A stretch of 24,615 nucleotides of DNA from an uncultured Prevotella sp. (GCA_900550635.1 URSZ01000019.1:1-24615), one strand, 5' to 3'. Shown: positions 15,942-24,320, numbered from the stretch's first letter. Made by a program: numbers and translations. Notes: generated by a model from the sequence alone, not told the origin.

Positions 15942-16715
15942 ATGACAGAACAACGCAAACTTATTCTGCTCGCAAACGACGACGGCTACTCCGCACCGGG
16001 CATAAACCGCCTTATGGAATGGCTCACACCCATTGCCGACGTGTTTGTAATGGCTCCCGACCGTGCACGTTCAGGAGCGGCAGGCTCGATAACTTCCGAA
16101 ATTCCTATTACGTGCAACAAAATAAGCGAAGCCCCGGGGCTTACCGTCTACAGTTGCTCGGGCACACCGGTTGACTGCGTGAAGCTGGCCGTTGACGAAA
16201 TAATGCCGCGCCGCCCCGACCTTGTGGTGAGCGGTATAAACCACGGCGACAACGCGGCAATAAACGTGCACTACTCAGGAACAATGGGAGCCGCGCTCGA
16301 AGCCGCAATGCTGCGCCTCAAGTCGGTTGCCTTCTCGCTGTGCGACCACAGGCTCGACGCCGACTTCACGCCGCTGCGCCCATACGTGGAGCGAATCACG
16401 CGCGAAGCCCTCATGCGCCCCATGCCCGAGCTTACGTGCCTGAACGTAAATTTTCCCCTCGCCCCCAAATTCGAGGGCGTAAGAATTTGCCGCATGTGCA
16501 AATGCCTGTGGTCTAAGGAATACGAAAAATATACCAACCCACGGCGGGGCAACAGCTATTACTTCCTTACGGGTAACTGCACAAACATGGAGCCGGACCG
16601 GGAAGACACCGACCGCTGGGCACTCGAGCATGGCTATGTGGCCATAACGCCCACACAGATAGACGTTACGGCCTACCACCTGGCCGAAGACATGAAGAAC
16701 TGGGACATCTTTTAA
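15942..16715 (+). CDS. surE: 5'/3'-nucleotidase SurE
   Basis: The 257-residue SurE is a metal-dependent phosphatase of nucleoside 5'- and 3'-monophosphates, linked to stationary-phase survival. The metal-binding start LILLANDDGYSAPGINRL is intact. It is followed by VMAPDRARSGAAGSIT, YSCSGTPVDCVKLAV and VVSGINHGDNAAINVHYSGTMGAALEAAM, all hallmark SurE segments. A Cys-rich stretch, GVRICRMCKCLW, precedes the C-terminal arm. It is followed by lpxB after 22 bases; the pair is probably one transcript. Confidence 0.96.
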   Translation: MTEQRKLILLANDDGYSAPGINRLMEWLTPIADVFVMAPDRARSGAAGSITSEIPITCNKISEAPGLTVYSCSGTPVDCVKLAVDEIMPRRPDLVVSGINHGDNAAINVHYSGTMGAALEAAMLRLKSVAFSLCDHRLDADFTPLRPYVERITREALMRPMPELTCLNVNFPLAPKFEGVRICRMCKCLWSKEYEKYTNPRRGNSYYFLTGNCTNMEPDREDTDRWALEHGYVAITPTQIDVTAYHLAEDMKNWDIF

Positions 16716-16737
16716 CCGCACAAGCCGCTTCCCACCC

Positions 16738-17970
16738 ATGAGCACCGACAACGCCAACAGCACAACCCGCCCTCAAGCCGCCGCATGCGGCAGCAAACAA
16801 CCGCCCACGCAAGGAAAGACATACTTCCTCATCGCAGGCGAGGCAAGCGGCGACCTGCACGCGGCCAACCTGATTGCCGCGCTGCGCAAGTGCGACCCGG
16901 CGGGAAAATTCTATGCCTACGGGGGCGACAAGATGAGAGAAGCAGGCGCCGAACTGCTATGCAATTACCGCGACATAGCATATATGGGCTTCGTGCCCGT
17001 AATGCTGCACTTCCGCGTGATACTGCGGGCTATGGCGCGCTGTAAAAGGCAGATTTCGGAGATTAGTCCCGACGTGGTTATACTCGTTGATTACCCGGGC
17101 TTCAATCTTTCGATAGCCGAATACGTAAAAAAGCATACCCGCATACCGGTATTCTATTACATATCTCCCAAAATATGGGCCTGGCGTGAGAGCCGCATAA
17201 AAAACATCCGCCGCAACGTCGACGAGATGTTCTGCATTCTACCTTTCGAAACAGATTTTTATGCCCGCCACAGCTACAAGGTGCACTATGTAGGCAATCC
17301 CACGGTGGATGAGGTGGACGAGTTCAAACGCCACCGCACCGCCACAGCCGCCAAGCCCCAACAAACAGAAAAGACAATAGCCCTGCTGGCAGGCAGCAGG
17401 AAACAGGAAATAAAGGACAACCTGCGGAAAATGTGCATTGCCGCCGAACCGTTCACGCACAAGGGATATAAAATCGTTGTGGCCGCCGCGCCAAGCCTCG
17501 ACGCCGGCGAATACGCGCGCCACATTCCCGAAAGGATGCTTGCAGACGGCAGCGCGACGATAGTAAGCGGCAAGACATACGACGTGCTCGCCGAAGCTTC
17601 GGCCGCACTCGTCACTTCGGGGACGGCAACGCTCGAAACGGCACTGTTCTACGTGCCGCAAGTGGTATGCTACTACACGGCGGCAGGCAGGTTCGTTTCA
17701 TTCCTGCGCAAGCACCTGCTGCACGTGCCCTACATATCGCTCGTAAACCTAATAGCCGGGCGCGAGGTGGTAAAGGAACTCGTGGCCGACGGCATGACAG
17801 TGGAAAACATACGCCGCGAGCTCGGCTACATCATCGAAGACGGACACAAGCGCAACGCCATGCTCGACGGATACAGGCACATGGCCAAAATACTCGGCGA
17901 CCCCGGCGCGGCCGACAACGCCGCCCGCCAAATGACGGAATGCCTCAAACGGTACGACAGCGACAAATAA
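16738..17970 (+). CDS. lpxB: Lipid-A-disaccharide synthase
   Basis: The 410-residue GT19 enzyme joins UDP-2,3-diacylglucosamine and lipid X to the lipid A disaccharide at the inner membrane. Signatures are YFLIAGEASGDLHAANLIAAL, then VVILVDYPGFNLSIAEY, FYYISPKIWAWRESRIKNI, VHYVGNPTVDEV, IALLAGSRKQEIKDNL and ALVTSGTATLETALF. The first approximately 28 residues (STDNANSTTRPQAAACGSKQ region) form a polar extension that most LpxB proteins lack; no other ATG fits nearby. A strong terminator lies 11 bases after the stop. Confidence 0.95.
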   Translation: MSTDNANSTTRPQAAACGSKQPPTQGKTYFLIAGEASGDLHAANLIAALRKCDPAGKFYAYGGDKMREAGAELLCNYRDIAYMGFVPVMLHFRVILRAMARCKRQISEISPDVVILVDYPGFNLSIAEYVKKHTRIPVFYYISPKIWAWRESRIKNIRRNVDEMFCILPFETDFYARHSYKVHYVGNPTVDEVDEFKRHRTATAAKPQQTEKTIALLAGSRKQEIKDNLRKMCIAAEPFTHKGYKIVVAAAPSLDAGEYARHIPERMLADGSATIVSGKTYDVLAEASAALVTSGTATLETALFYVPQVVCYYTAAGRFVSFLRKHLLHVPYISLVNLIAGREVVKELVADGMTVENIRRELGYIIEDGHKRNAMLDGYRHMAKILGDPGAADNAARQMTECLKRYDSDK

Positions 17971-17981
17971 GACAAAAAACC

Positions 17982-18005
17982 AAGGCCCTGGAAAGGGCCT
18001 TTTTT
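17982..18005 (+). terminator. Rho-independent terminator of surE-lpxB
   Basis: The stem is AAGGCCCT (17982-17989) with AGGGCCTT (17994-18001), a GGAA tetraloop, then further T residues to 18005. Confidence 0.9.
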
Positions 18006-18017
18006 CGTGCCCGAAAT

Positions 18018-18140
18018 TGAAAACTGATTTTCAATACACAAATCCCACATGGGAGCAAAGAAAAATTATGTCTGACATAATTCAAAATATGTCTGACATA
18101 TTTCAAAATATCTCAGACATATTTTCCCGCCCCTGAAAAC
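18018..18140 (+). repeat. Triple-palindrome intergenic repeat, copy E
   Basis: This 123-base copy has hairpin TGAAAACTGATTTTCA (18018-18033) and flank GGAGCAAAGAAAAA (18052-18065). The modules are TTATGTCTGACATAA (18066), ATATGTCTGACATAT (18087) and ATATCTCAGACATAT (18108), with TTCAAA spacers. It closes with CTGAAAAC (18133-18140). It is the only complete copy without the variant module; modules 1 and 2 are perfect palindromes apart from the centre base. It lies between two convergent genes, each with its own terminator. Confidence 0.93.
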
Positions 18141-18211
18141 TACATTGAAACATGCCCGAAAAACGCGGACAAAAACGAATTTTCACCATTGGGGCATACG
18201 TAACCGACAAG

Positions 18212-18252
18212 AAAAACGGCATTGCCCCTTATGTTATAGGGACAATGCCGTT
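18212..18252 (-). terminator. Terminator of the SprE/PorW-like gene
   Basis: The stem is AACGGCATTG with CAATGCCGTT plus three more G-C pairs after one mismatch. The 3' side on the minus strand runs into TTTTTCTT. It starts about 43 bases after the stop. Confidence 0.85.
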
Positions 18253-18294
18253 GCTTTTCTTCGTTAGCGCGCCGGGCGTTCCGTATAGCGGGCT

Positions 18295-21200
18295 TTACAT
18301 GTCGTACCATCCGTCGTCTTCGCCGTTGTCGTCACCGCCATCGTCAGGGGCGGGTGTATTTTCGTCGGGGGCGGGCGTTTCCTCATCCGGTGCCGGCGTG
18401 TTCTCGTCAGGAACGGGGGTATTCTCGTCCGGCGCGAGGGGGTTGTCATTGGGCGACGGTGTATTTTCATCCGGAGCCGGTACGGGTACATCATAATACT
18501 CGCCGTCATTGCCGGTATCCTCGCCCGGGGTTTCGGTGTCTTCGCCCTGCTCGTCGTAATATTCCACGCCGTCGTCGGGAACATCTTCGGGATAATCGTA
18601 ATATTCGCCGTCGTTGCCCGCATTGTCGCCCGCACCGTCCTGCTGCTCCTGCGTCTGCTCGTTGCCATCGCCGGGAAGTTCGTCGCCGGAGATGTAAATA
18701 TCCTGCTGGTCGAGCTGCAAGCCGGGCTTTACCTTGAGTGGCGCGAACTGCACGGAATAGAACTTCTCGTAGTCCGAAATACTGTAGTCGACGCCGAGCT
18801 TTTCAAGGTTCACGTTCGAAATTACAATGAGGCGCGCGTGCTCGAAATAGGGACGCATGTTCGGCTGGTTGTACAGCCGCTGCGCGTATGTGTGGGCCTC
18901 GTCGAAATTGAGGAATCCGCCTACGCGGAACTCTCCCAGCCCGTTGCTTCCGGCCTGCTGTATCTCGAAGTTACGCACGGCGAAGTTCGTGAAGTTGTAA
19001 TGCGCCAAATCGTAAAGCAAGAGGTTGTCGTCGATAGAATCGGCCGGATAGGCAATAACAACCGTAAAATCCGTATTGCGCTCTGCCGACATGGCCTGCT
19101 GGCGCGTGAGCGAGTCGAGCGCGGCTGCCGCCCCGGCAGTGCGGCGGTCCCACAGGCTTCCGAGGTCGTACATGCCTGTGCCGGGCACGCGCCCTTCTTT
19201 CAGGCCTTTTACAATAGACTGTGCAATGGGTGTGATGTCGTCTTTGGGATAGGCGGATATAAGGCTGTTCAACTCGCTCACCATGGAATCCCTTCTTCCG
19301 AGGCGTAGCTGCGCGAGCGCGTCGAGGAACATGAACTTGGGACGGTTCTCGCCGTCGGGGTAACGTGTCATCGACACGGCCGCATTTGCAACGATTGTAT
19401 TCACGTCGCCTTCGCGGTATGCCTTGTATGTGGCGCGGTAAAGGGAGTCTTCAACTTGCTTGCCGAACTTGGCGTCGAACTCGAAATTGGGGTCGGTAAT
19501 CTCCTTGGTGTGCTCGTCGTCGGCATACGAAGCCATAAGGGCGGCCTTGTACCGCTCGGCTTCGTCGGCACGACCCATGCGCGAGTATAAAAGGAACAGT
19601 TCGTAAAGCACCTCGTTCATCTTTTCGTACGTGGGGTACTCGGTGTAGAGGCGTGTCAATGTATTTTCAGCAAGCGGGAAATTCTCGAGTTTGTCTTTTT
19701 CTATAACTCCGGCGGCGTACAGGTTTTCCATTATGGTTTTGTTGCTCGCGGCCAGCTGTTCTTCGGTTATTGGCAGTTGGTTTATGTAATATTCGCGTGT
19801 GAGTTTCTCGTTTACTTCCTCGCCGCCGTCTTCCACTTTTGTTGAATCGGACACAACTTTATTCGCTGTGCTGTCTGTTACCTGCGTGGAGTCGGAAGGT
19901 GCTTCTTCGCTATTTTCATCTTCTTCGCCGTCGTCTTCTTCAGTGTCGCCGCTGTCGAGGTCTGTTTCCGAAATTTCCTTGTTCGAACGCCGCCAATTAT
20001 CGGCCAGTTCCCTGTCGCCCCACTGCCTGCGGAAGGCTTCTTTTCCTTGGTTTACAATCTGCTGGTTATAGAAGTACCATGTGCTTTCCTTGCCGTCGGC
20101 CGTATTCGACTGCGTTGCGCCGCTGGCTGAAGCATTGTCGTCGGCCGTTACACGCGAGCCGGTATTCGCAGTGCGGTTCTTCATCGCTTCTTTGCGGCGT
20201 TCCTTGCGGATGTTTTCTTTTTCCACCTCGATTATCTTGTCGATTATGGCATTGCGGCGGTCCTCGTCCATATTGGCAAGCAGTTGCAAGCTGTCTTGAA
20301 GGTGTACGGCAGCAGTGTGCGGCTCGAGTTCTTCTATTATCTTCGATTTCTTCTCGATGTCCTCATAGTCCTCGCGTTCCTTGTCAATCATGCTTACCGC
20401 TTTGGAGTAACACCTTTTGCACGAAGTGAAATCATTGCGACTGTAGTACAGGTCGCCAAGTTTCAGGTAAAGCACGCCTTTTTCCACTCCGTTGCGTGTT
20501 CCTTTGGTAACTCCCTTCTCGTATGATTCAATTGCCTTGAGCGTGTCTTCGGCTGCCAGGTAAATATTACCCATAGCGTAATAAATCTGGTCGAGGTACT
20601 TTATGTTTTTGCTCTGCCGGGCCATGGAACGCAGGCGCTTCAACATCTTCTTTGTTTTTGACTTTGAAACTACTTCGGTTTGCATTACTCGCGCGTTTAC
20701 CGTAACCTCATACGGCGGGCTAAGACGTATTACTTTCGACAAAGCCTTGTAGGCTGCTTCTTTATTACCGAGGTGGTTGTTTATCTGACCCATTAAAAAA
20801 TAAATACGTGCCTTGTTGCGCGCGCCTTTGACATGCTTTGCCACTCGCTGCAGGTAAGGCAGCGCTTCCTCGAACTTTTCCTGCCGCACGTAAAAATCGG
20901 CGTAAGCCATGTCAAGGTCCTTTAACGCCGAATGCGGCAAACTGTCGCGCTTAATCTTATTTGTAAAAACATCTTCAGCGTCGTAAAACCAATCAAGTTC
21001 GGAATAACATATAGCAAGCCAGGCGCGGCTTTCCGCAAGCACATCGGGTTCGGCCGCATACAGGCGTGTGATGTATGAAAAGGTCGAAGCCGCTTCGATG
21101 AACTCACCTTTGCGAAACTGTGCCTTTCCCATAAGCATCCAAGCGTTTTTGAGAAAAGGATTGTACTCCTTCTTTGCCAATATTCTTTTTTGCTTGGCCG

Positions 21201-21543
21201 TGCGGCGGCGCGTATTGCTCATCTTTGGCTTACGCTTTATGGAGTGGTTCTTTATCGCCTTTTCGCACTTGGTTATGGTTACGTCGAAATTGCTTTTACC
21301 TATGTTGGCGGTAGCCTTGTTGCTTACAATAAATACAGGCAAAGTCTCCGTAAAATTATCGAGGTGGCCGGTTTCCTGCGACAAGACTCCCGTTTTATAC
21401 GCTTCGTGACCGTTGAAGTACGTGTTATAACGTGCCGTAAAGGAATGGTAAAAGCGTGTAGCCGCCGTGTTTTTCTTGGTTGAGCACGCTGCGACAACAA
21501 AAAGAAAGGCCAGAACGATTATATAAGGCAAAAAACGCTTCAC
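18295..21543 (-). CDS. sprE: SprE/PorW-like TPR outer-membrane lipoprotein
   Basis: The 1082-residue protein has a lipoprotein signal (MKRFLPYIIVLAFLFVVAAC, lipid-modified C20) followed by STKKNTAATRFYHSFTARYN, the characteristic start of SprE/PorW, a TPR lipoprotein of the type IX secretion and gliding machinery. TPR-type helical repeats cover about residues 145-420. A strongly acidic Ser/Asp/Glu segment lies around 530-590, then a second helical part, a SPOR-like alpha/beta region around 880-960 (inferred), and an acidic Pro-rich tail from about 975 with heptad repeats. The start codon is GTG; it is required for the signal peptide. Family members occur in Bacteroidales without a proven T9SS, so the function is by homology only. 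It follows the metal permease gene by 57 bases. Confidence 0.85.
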   Translation of the reverse strand: MKRFLPYIIVLAFLFVVAACSTKKNTAATRFYHSFTARYNTYFNGHEAYKTGVLSQETGHLDNFTETLPVFIVSNKATANIGKSNFDVTITKCEKAIKNHSIKRKPKMSNTRRRTAKQKRILAKKEYNPFLKNAWMLMGKAQFRKGEFIEAASTFSYITRLYAAEPDVLAESRAWLAICYSELDWFYDAEDVFTNKIKRDSLPHSALKDLDMAYADFYVRQEKFEEALPYLQRVAKHVKGARNKARIYFLMGQINNHLGNKEAAYKALSKVIRLSPPYEVTVNARVMQTEVVSKSKTKKMLKRLRSMARQSKNIKYLDQIYYAMGNIYLAAEDTLKAIESYEKGVTKGTRNGVEKGVLYLKLGDLYYSRNDFTSCKRCYSKAVSMIDKEREDYEDIEKKSKIIEELEPHTAAVHLQDSLQLLANMDEDRRNAIIDKIIEVEKENIRKERRKEAMKNRTANTGSRVTADDNASASGATQSNTADGKESTWYFYNQQIVNQGKEAFRRQWGDRELADNWRRSNKEISETDLDSGDTEEDDGEEDENSEEAPSDSTQVTDSTANKVVSDSTKVEDGGEEVNEKLTREYYINQLPITEEQLAASNKTIMENLYAAGVIEKDKLENFPLAENTLTRLYTEYPTYEKMNEVLYELFLLYSRMGRADEAERYKAALMASYADDEHTKEITDPNFEFDAKFGKQVEDSLYRATYKAYREGDVNTIVANAAVSMTRYPDGENRPKFMFLDALAQLRLGRRDSMVSELNSLISAYPKDDITPIAQSIVKGLKEGRVPGTGMYDLGSLWDRRTAGAAAALDSLTRQQAMSAERNTDFTVVIAYPADSIDDNLLLYDLAHYNFTNFAVRNFEIQQAGSNGLGEFRVGGFLNFDEAHTYAQRLYNQPNMRPYFEHARLIVISNVNLEKLGVDYSISDYEKFYSVQFAPLKVKPGLQLDQQDIYISGDELPGDGNEQTQEQQDGAGDNAGNDGEYYDYPEDVPDDGVEYYDEQGEDTETPGEDTGNDGEYYDVPVPAPDENTPSPNDNPLAPDENTPVPDENTPAPDEETPAPDENTPAPDDGGDDNGEDDGWYDM
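18349..18474 (-). repeat. Six tandem heptad repeats (PDENTPx) in the SprE-like tail
   Basis: Residues 1024-1065 read as six consecutive 7-residue units: PDENTPS, PNDNPLA, PDENTPV, PDENTPA, PDEETPA, PDENTPA, then PDD. The DNA period is 21 bases. Codons differ among units, so it is not a fresh slippage product. It is likely to be an extended surface-exposed tail. Confidence 0.85.
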
Positions 21544-21600
21544 TTCCCTTGCGCAAATGAGTATATACTGTATGCCACGACTGCTGTCGGAGCAAAAACA

Positions 21601-22413
21601 TTACTTTAACGCTAAAACAGCGCCCATTATTGCTTTCGACAGCACATAAATGAAAACCGACACTAATATTATGGAAGCCCCGCAAGGCACGTCGAGCAAA
21701 TACGATATGACGAAGCCGAGCATACAATTAAAAATGCTTATCAGGGCTGACAGCAGCACCATGCCCCGGAAACTGCAGGAGAAAATGTTTGCCGTAACCT
21801 GAGGTACCGACAGCATGGCTATCACCATTATTATTCCCACTACTTTAAGGCACGCCACAACGGTAAGCGCCACAAGGGCGGTCATTACGGCGTCGAGAAG
21901 CCCTGCCCGTATGTGTTGCGACACGGCAAAATCGTAGTCGAAAGCCACTGCTATTATCTGCGGCAGGAACAAAGCAAAGAATGCCACGGTCATTACGGTG
22001 AGCACAAGCAGCACCAATATATCGGAAAACGTTATGGTGAGTATGTTCCCGAACAAGAACGAAGGCAATTCAGGCAAAAACGAAGGGGCAAGGTAGGACG
22101 TTATTATTCCCACGCTCATGCCGAAAGTCCATACCATTGCAATGGCCGAATCTTCGCGCACTCCCCTGCGGCGCGACAGCCAGCGGATTATGAAGCCTGA
22201 CAAAAGGGCAAAGACTGCCGCTCCCGCCACCGGCGAGAACCCCAACCAGGCTCCCACGCCCACCCCGCCGAGGGACGAATGGGCTATTCCGCCGCTTACC
22301 AAAGACATTCTGCGCGTTACGACGTATGTACCAACGCAGGCGCAAAGCACTCCTGCCAACAAAGCCGCTACGAGCGCATATCTGAAAAAGGTATAATCAA
22401 ATAATTCCGTCAT
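21601..22413 (-). CDS. Metal (zinc/manganese-type) ABC transporter permease, ABC-3 family
   Basis: The 270-residue integral membrane protein has about eight or nine hydrophobic segments and the ABC-3 signature near the N-terminus (TYVVTRRMSLVSGGIAHSSLGGVGVGAWLGF), where ZnuB/MntB/TroC-type permeases begin. The C-terminal part (VVGIIMVIAMLSVPQVTANIF) is also typical. It should pass zinc or manganese across the inner membrane with an ATPase and binding protein, neither of which is nearby. The frame extends to a TTG at 22425 (MILN-), but the ATG at 22413 (MTELFDYTFF) is the better start. It lies 101 bases from the small Cys-cluster gene with no promoter box seen. Confidence 0.9.
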   Translation of the reverse strand: MTELFDYTFFRYALVAALLAGVLCACVGTYVVTRRMSLVSGGIAHSSLGGVGVGAWLGFSPVAGAAVFALLSGFIIRWLSRRRGVREDSAIAMVWTFGMSVGIITSYLAPSFLPELPSFLFGNILTITFSDILVLLVLTVMTVAFFALFLPQIIAVAFDYDFAVSQHIRAGLLDAVMTALVALTVVACLKVVGIIMVIAMLSVPQVTANIFSCSFRGMVLLSALISIFNCMLGFVISYLLDVPCGASIILVSVFIYVLSKAIMGAVLALK

Positions 22414-22526
22414 ATTTAAAATCAAGGTTCATTCCGCGGCGCTACTGCCTCTTACCTTAGCGCAGACGGCTATTATATTCCTGCCGCCGCTTAATTTCGC
22501 ACTAATCCTGTTCCGTCTTTGCTATA

Positions 22527-22916
22527 TCAGTTGCCGTTTATCATCATAACCACCTCGTCTTTCAGCGAAGAAGGTATTTCTATTCCGCGCCTTCGCAGGC
22601 TTTCGGTCCATTCTATTATTTCGTCGGGGTGAAGTTCCTCGAATATATTGCGGAACAATTCAACCTGTTCCTCGTTGTAATCATCGCTTTTCAAGCCTGC
22701 AAACCCGTCGAGTTCCTCGTCGTTGAAATGCTTAGGCGCGGCCATTTGCGCTTCGAGCACCCTGGAACTGGCGCATACGTCTATGCACGCAGCGCAGTCG
22801 TCGTTGCAATCCTCGCCTTTCCGGGCAGGAAGCTCATCATAGGGATTGCGCCGTATATACAGCGAAAACAGCACTATGGTCGCCACAAGCACTGCTACCA
22901 ATATCGCATAAAACAT
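22527..22916 (-). CDS. Small membrane-anchored protein with a four-Cys cluster
   Basis: The 129-residue protein has one N-terminal membrane helix (residues 3-20), then a basic stop (IRR) and a cluster C37-x3-C41-x2-C44-x3-C48 that could bind a metal or form disulfides. An acidic helical C-terminal part follows: HFNDEELDGFAGLKSDDYNEE, VELFRNIFEELHPDEIIEWTESLRRRGIEIP, DEVVMMIN. I recall similar small Bacteroidales proteins in this place after aroA, often labelled phospholipase; I see no lipase motif here and would not use that name. It starts 15 bases downstream of aroA, so it is almost surely in the same transcript. The neighbouring metal permease makes a metal-related role thinkable, but nothing more. 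Confidence 0.8.
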   Translation of the reverse strand: MFYAILVAVLVATIVLFSLYIRRNPYDELPARKGEDCNDDCAACIDVCASSRVLEAQMAAPKHFNDEELDGFAGLKSDDYNEEQVELFRNIFEELHPDEIIEWTESLRRRGIEIPSSLKDEVVMMINGN

Positions 22917-22931
22917 AGCCTTTCAGTTTTT

Positions 22932-24182
22932 CTACCGCTTTTCTATAACGAAGCCCACCGCAGCAAGGTCTTCCCAATATCGGGGATAAGATTTTGTCAC
23001 TACTTCCGGGTCTTTTATAACCACACTTTCCCTGCAAAGACATGCCGGTGCGAAACTCATGGCCATACGGTGGTCATCATAGGTGCATATCGCCGGATTC
23101 CGCTCCGCGTCGCAGCATTCGCCGCTCCACGATATGCTTCCGTTGCCGTCGCTTTCCAGCACATAGCCCAACTTGGCAAGTTCGTCGGTCAGAGCCGCAA
23201 GGCGGTCGGTTTCCTTTATCTTCAAATTGGCCAGCCCGCTGAACCTGAAACGTATTCCGGCCATTGTGCAGGCCACTACAAGCGTCTGCGCCAAATCCGG
23301 TTCGCCATGCAAATCGAGAACCACTTCTTCGGGGACACGGCCTGGTTTTTTCCGGAGCTCCACCCCGTTGCCGGCATAACCGGTCGAAACGCCCAACATG
23401 TCGAAATACTCTGCCACCTTCCTGTCGCCTTGCAAACTGTCCTTGCAAAGCCCTTTCAGCATGACTTTCGCATTGTTGTCCTTCGAAAGCATTACCATTT
23501 CGTACCAATATGAAGCCGCGCTCCAATCGTTTTCCACCGTAAACGCACACGGTTTATATTCTCCTTCGTCCACGGTTATAACATCGGGTGCGGTCCACGA
23601 AGCCGCAGCGCCGAACCTGTTCATTAGCGCCAACGTCATATCGATATACGGGCGCGACGCAATCTCCCCGGTAAGCGTGAGTTTCAAACCGCCCGGCAGC
23701 TTGGGAGCTATCATCAGCAAAGCCGACACGTACTGCGAACTTACGCCCGCCGGCAACTCCACGCTGCCGCCTTTCATGCCGCCGCCCGTTATGCGAAGCG
23801 GCGGATACCCTTCGCGGCCAAGATAATCTATTTTCGCGCCAAGCTGGCGCAACGCGTCGACCAACACGTTTATCGGGCGAGACAACATGCGCTGCGAACC
23901 CGTCATTATGCGCGTCCCCTCAACCAGGCTGTAGTATGCCGTAAGAAAACGCATAGACGTGCCGGCCCCGTGAACGTCGGTCGTAACGGTCCGTCCCCGT
24001 TCCGCGCCCTCCGAAAGGCTCTTGAGCATTACCGCCGTGTCGTCGCAATCGGCCACATTGCTTATGCCGCAAACATTGCCCGAGAGGGCGTTTATCACAA
24101 GCACGCGGTTTGAAATGCTTTTAGACGACGGAAGGTTTATCACGGCCGAAATATGCCGGGGAGACGTTATTTTATATTCCAT
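22932..24182 (-). CDS. aroA: 3-phosphoshikimate 1-carboxyvinyltransferase (EPSP synthase)
   Basis: The 416-residue AroA catalyses the sixth step of the shikimate pathway, PEP plus shikimate-3-phosphate to EPSP. Motifs are NLPSSKSISNRVLVINAL (the usual LPGSKS has Ser in place of Gly), GAGTSMRFLTAYYS, MTGSQRMLSRPINVLVDALRQLG, SSQYVSALLMIAPKL, a divergent central region (TVENDWSAASYWYEM), IKETDRLAALTDELAKLGY and TYDDHRMAMSFAPACL. The changed residues and the DWSAASYWYE segment fit the divergent Bacteroidales version of the enzyme. The frame is open upstream to 24293, but MEYKITSPRHI at 24182 is the family-like start. It heads the run aroA > small Cys protein > metal permease > SprE-like. Confidence 0.95.
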   Translation of the reverse strand: MEYKITSPRHISAVINLPSSKSISNRVLVINALSGNVCGISNVADCDDTAVMLKSLSEGAERGRTVTTDVHGAGTSMRFLTAYYSLVEGTRIMTGSQRMLSRPINVLVDALRQLGAKIDYLGREGYPPLRITGGGMKGGSVELPAGVSSQYVSALLMIAPKLPGGLKLTLTGEIASRPYIDMTLALMNRFGAAASWTAPDVITVDEGEYKPCAFTVENDWSAASYWYEMVMLSKDNNAKVMLKGLCKDSLQGDRKVAEYFDMLGVSTGYAGNGVELRKKPGRVPEEVVLDLHGEPDLAQTLVVACTMAGIRFRFSGLANLKIKETDRLAALTDELAKLGYVLESDGNGSISWSGECCDAERNPAICTYDDHRMAMSFAPACLCRESVVIKDPEVVTKSYPRYWEDLAAVGFVIEKR

Positions 24183-24210
24183 TATTTTGAAGAATCTTTC
24201 TATCAGGACA

Positions 24211-24218
24211 CAAAAATA
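24211..24218 (-). promoter_or_regulatory. Candidate -7 box for aroA
   Basis: On the minus strand this reads TATTTTTG (TAnnTTTG), 29 bases before the aroA ATG, with no clear -33 TTTG. It nearly abuts the divergent tRNA promoter, so the two could interfere with each other. Confidence 0.45.
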
Positions 24219-24229
24219 TACAATTCTTC

Positions 24230-24260
24230 TTTGATATTTCGGAAAAACGCAATACATTTG
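24230..24260 (+). promoter_or_regulatory. Bacteroidota promoter for tRNA-Pro
   Basis: TTTG (24230-24233), exactly 19 bases, then TACATTTG (24253-24260) is a full consensus match. Transcription is predicted to start near 24267, about 54 bases before the tRNA. Confidence 0.78.
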
Positions 24261-24320
24261 CACCCGCAAACCTGAAACACGGAAACATTTCACGCTTCCA
24301 AAACAAAAGTTTGCACAAGG

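Larger units (their letters stand above)
17971..18294. other. 324-base convergent intergenic region, lpxB and the SprE/PorW-like gene
   Basis: The region holds the lpxB terminator (17982-18005), repeat copy E (18018-18140) and the terminator of the SprE-like gene (18212-18252). No promoter or gene is needed here, which matters for what the repeat can be doing. Confidence 0.7.

Noticed and set aside
3315..18122. Reading the repeats as a CRISPR array
   Set aside because: The 15-mers are themselves palindromic, spacers are a constant 6 bases and near-identical, arrays have only three units, and no cas genes are present.
18066..18122. Repeat copy E as terminator of lpxB or the SprE-like gene
   Set aside because: Both genes already have GC-rich stem plus T-tract terminators on either side (17982-18005 and 18212-18252), and the repeat stems are AT-rich and weak.
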